Shown one piece after another: positions 37,616 through 39,147 of a DNA stretch of 39,147 nucleotides. Under the pieces are notes generated by a model, which saw only the letters and a program-made list of their open reading frames with translations, made no database searches and had not been told where the DNA came from. The first letter of the stretch is position 1. Each line of letters begins with the position of its first letter. The position numbers were made by a program, and so were the translations under genes. Origin of the DNA: an uncultured Chloroflexota bacterium (GTDB taxonomy: Bacteria > Chloroflexota > Anaerolineae > Aggregatilineales > Phototrophicaceae); contig CALKIA010000643.1 in the NCBI GenBank assembly GCA_937988705.1, forward strand, positions 1 to 39,147, read 5' to 3'.

Positions 37616-38545
37616 TTATAACTTGAGCGCTCGCGCCTGTTTCGCAAACGCCCGCCCCCCCAGCACAATCGACACGGCTGGCAGCCAGATCACACCATAG
37701 GCGGCGAACAGGCTGACGAGGATCTCTATGCCGTCGGGATCGGTGCGCGGCAGCAAACAGCCGATGACCACACCGCCGAGGAATATGGTCGCCGGGACGA
37801 TCAGCGCAGGCAGGCGCCGAGCCGGGATGGTGGCGAGCAGCGTCGTCCCTTTGACGCGTTTCTGAAACCAGAGGATCGCCACGCTGAAACTGACCAGTAC
37901 AAGGATCGTGATCGCGGTCACGCCGTCGATGCGCCCCTGTGCCGCCTGAAATACGAGCAGTGCCGCGCCGGTGGTGCTCAGGCCCAGCCAGCCGACCGGG
38001 GACAGACGATAATCGCTGGGGAGATCGCCCTGCTGCGCCAACGCGGCAACCCCGAGGATCAGCATTACGCTGATCGCGTACGTCCCAAGCGCCGTGATCA
38101 GCGGAGTGGGTTCAGCCGCGCCCCACAGTTCGACGGGTGACCACGTTGCCCAGATGCCCGCCGCCGAGCCGACAATCAGCGTGCCCACGAGGCTGATCAA
38201 CGAAGGCTTCCCGCGCAGATACACCACCAGCGCGACCACCCCCATGAGCGCGTGCGCGCCGAGCGCCCGCGTGAACAGTGTGCGCGGCAGATCGCTCAAC
38301 GCGGTCGCCGGATGGATGAACAGCGCCGCCAGCAGCCCGTAGATCCCTGCCAGCGTCAGCAAAGCGAACACATCGCGCGCCCGGAAGCGCGCCGCGAGAT
38401 CGAGCAGGAGCGCGCTCACGGCGTAGCAACCGATCAGCGTCAGCCAGTCGCTCGCCGCGGGCATGGGCGTCCACAGCAGCACGGTAGACGCAAACCACAG
38501 CACAACGGCGAGCAGTAAACGCTGCAGCACAAGCGATGACGGCAT
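37616..38545 (-). CDS. Hypothetical multi-TM membrane protein
   Basis: 309 residues with about nine hydrophobic segments ('LLLAVVLWFASTVLLW', 'WLTLIGCYAVSALLLDLAA', 'FALLTLAGIYGLLAALFI', 'ALMGVVALVVYL', 'LISLVGTLIVGSAAGIWATW', 'GTYAISVMLILGVAALA', 'VTAITILVLVSFSVAILWF', 'LIVPATIFLGGVVIGCLL', 'ILVSLFAAYGVIWLPAVSIVL'). Family not recognised. It starts 12 bp after the methyltransferase stop with CGGAG upstream, so the two are co-transcribed. Confidence 0.7.
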   Translation of the reverse strand: MPSSLVLQRLLLAVVLWFASTVLLWTPMPAASDWLTLIGCYAVSALLLDLAARFRARDVFALLTLAGIYGLLAALFIHPATALSDLPRTLFTRALGAHALMGVVALVVYLRGKPSLISLVGTLIVGSAAGIWATWSPVELWGAAEPTPLITALGTYAISVMLILGVAALAQQGDLPSDYRLSPVGWLGLSTTGAALLVFQAAQGRIDGVTAITILVLVSFSVAILWFQKRVKGTTLLATIPARRLPALIVPATIFLGGVVIGCLLPRTDPDGIEILVSLFAAYGVIWLPAVSIVLGGRAFAKQARALKL

Positions 38546-38557
38546 CGGCGCTCCGCG

Positions 38558-39124
38558 TTATTTCGGCTTGATGGCGACGAGCTGGGAGACGTGATCCACT
38601 TCGCTGTTGCGCAGCACACGCCAATCACCGAAATAACCCGCGAGTTCGCCATGACCGAGCAAAAAATCGCGCGGGGCCTCTGGTATGAGGTTAGTGCAGC
38701 GCGCATTGAACGACTCGTAGATGATGCGTCCCCCCGGTTTGATGGCGGCGCGCAGCATGGGGAACAGATCCCGGCGCAAGAAGCGAATCACGCATATAAG
38801 GTCATAGGTGTTCGGTTCCAGCGTCAATTCTTCGATATCCACCTGCATGAAATTGACATTGCGTAAGTGGCGTTCGGACGCCTGATCCTGCGCCCGCGTG
38901 AGTGCCGAGCGGCTGATGTCCATCAGATCGACAACATAATCCTGTGCCGCCAGCCACAGCCCATTTTGCCCCAGCCCGCACGCCAGATCGAGCGCGCGAA
39001 ACGTCTTCTCCAGCCCGTGAATGGGCGGCGTATATTGGAAAAGGATGGGGTCGGGGTACGGGTACGGAAAATTGGCGGTTTCGCGGTAGATTGCATCCCA
39101 CCGCACACGATCTTTTGCGGACAT
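38558..39124 (-). CDS. Class I SAM-dependent methyltransferase
   Basis: 188 residues. Motif I is 'ALDLACGLGQNGLWLAAQDY', followed by 'VVDLMDIS' (post-I acidic residue), 'VNFMQVDIEEL' and 'YDLICVIRFLRRDLFPMLRAAIKPGGRIIYESF'. The short chain and the 'AIYRE..NFPYPYPDP' start are like TehB/UbiE-related small methyltransferases. Substrate unknown. ATG 39124 has CAGGGA 5 nt upstream; the upstream region lies outside the window. Confidence 0.88.
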   Translation of the reverse strand: MSAKDRVRWDAIYRETANFPYPYPDPILFQYTPPIHGLEKTFRALDLACGLGQNGLWLAAQDYVVDLMDISRSALTRAQDQASERHLRNVNFMQVDIEELTLEPNTYDLICVIRFLRRDLFPMLRAAIKPGGRIIYESFNARCTNLIPEAPRDFLLGHGELAGYFGDWRVLRNSEVDHVSQLVAIKPK

Positions 39125-39147
39125 TAATCCCTGCCTGCGTAAAGTGG

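Overview
The window reads as a chromosomal stretch of a high-GC bacterium, most likely a member of the Chloroflexota (Anaerolineae-like). This is inferred from the mix of families (stand-alone solute-binding proteins, VWA proteins with Ala/Thr/Gln stalks, DinB-fold enzymes, zinc-ribbon signalling proteins) and from GC-rich palindromic repeats in most intergenic gaps. No rRNA or tRNA gene and no CRISPR array was seen, and there is no phage or complete insertion sequence. Two copies of a small MITE-like element are present.

Layout. 1-2840 (-): a secreted VWA protein with a long repetitive stalk, running off the left edge. 3208-6193 (-): LiaI/LiaF-like membrane protein, DinB-fold enzyme, membrane-anchored helix-hairpin-helix protein and a second DinB-fold enzyme. 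6504-10702: mostly small metabolic enzymes (GNAT, CoA-transferase III, VOC, PPOX) and a P1-family peptidase. 11008-14464: M23 peptidase fused to a beta-propeller-like region, GNAT, thiolase. 14565-19252 (+): TIR-like/deoxyribosyltransferase-like protein with YitT protein, histidine kinase, then a phosphoesterase-DtxR operon. 19589-23168: orphan solute-binding protein, a divergent HxlR/NAD(P)-binding protein pair, and an unknown membrane protein.

23212-31947 is the most interesting part. Leftward genes encode a zinc-ribbon FHA protein, a PknG-like Ser/Thr kinase (zinc ribbons, kinase, TPR), a VWA protein, a triple zinc-ribbon protein and a PP2C phosphatase. Divergently, a PotD-like solute-binding protein is coupled 3 bp from a four-TM protein with two large helical extracytoplasmic domains. 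This parts list matches the actinobacterial GlnH-GlnX-PknG-GarA nutrient-sensing pathway (solute-binding protein, four-TM transducer, PknG, FHA effector), with VWA, zinc-ribbon and PP2C parts added. The binding protein has lost part of the PotD polyamine site and has no transporter genes beside it, which suggests a receptor. I propose a signalling system in which extracellular ligand controls a PknG-like kinase and an FHA effector.

32065-39124 (-): aminotransferase, MaoC dehydratase, TPR-like membrane-anchored protein, CoaBC with unusual active-site residues, a small hypothetical protein, a multi-TM protein and a methyltransferase.
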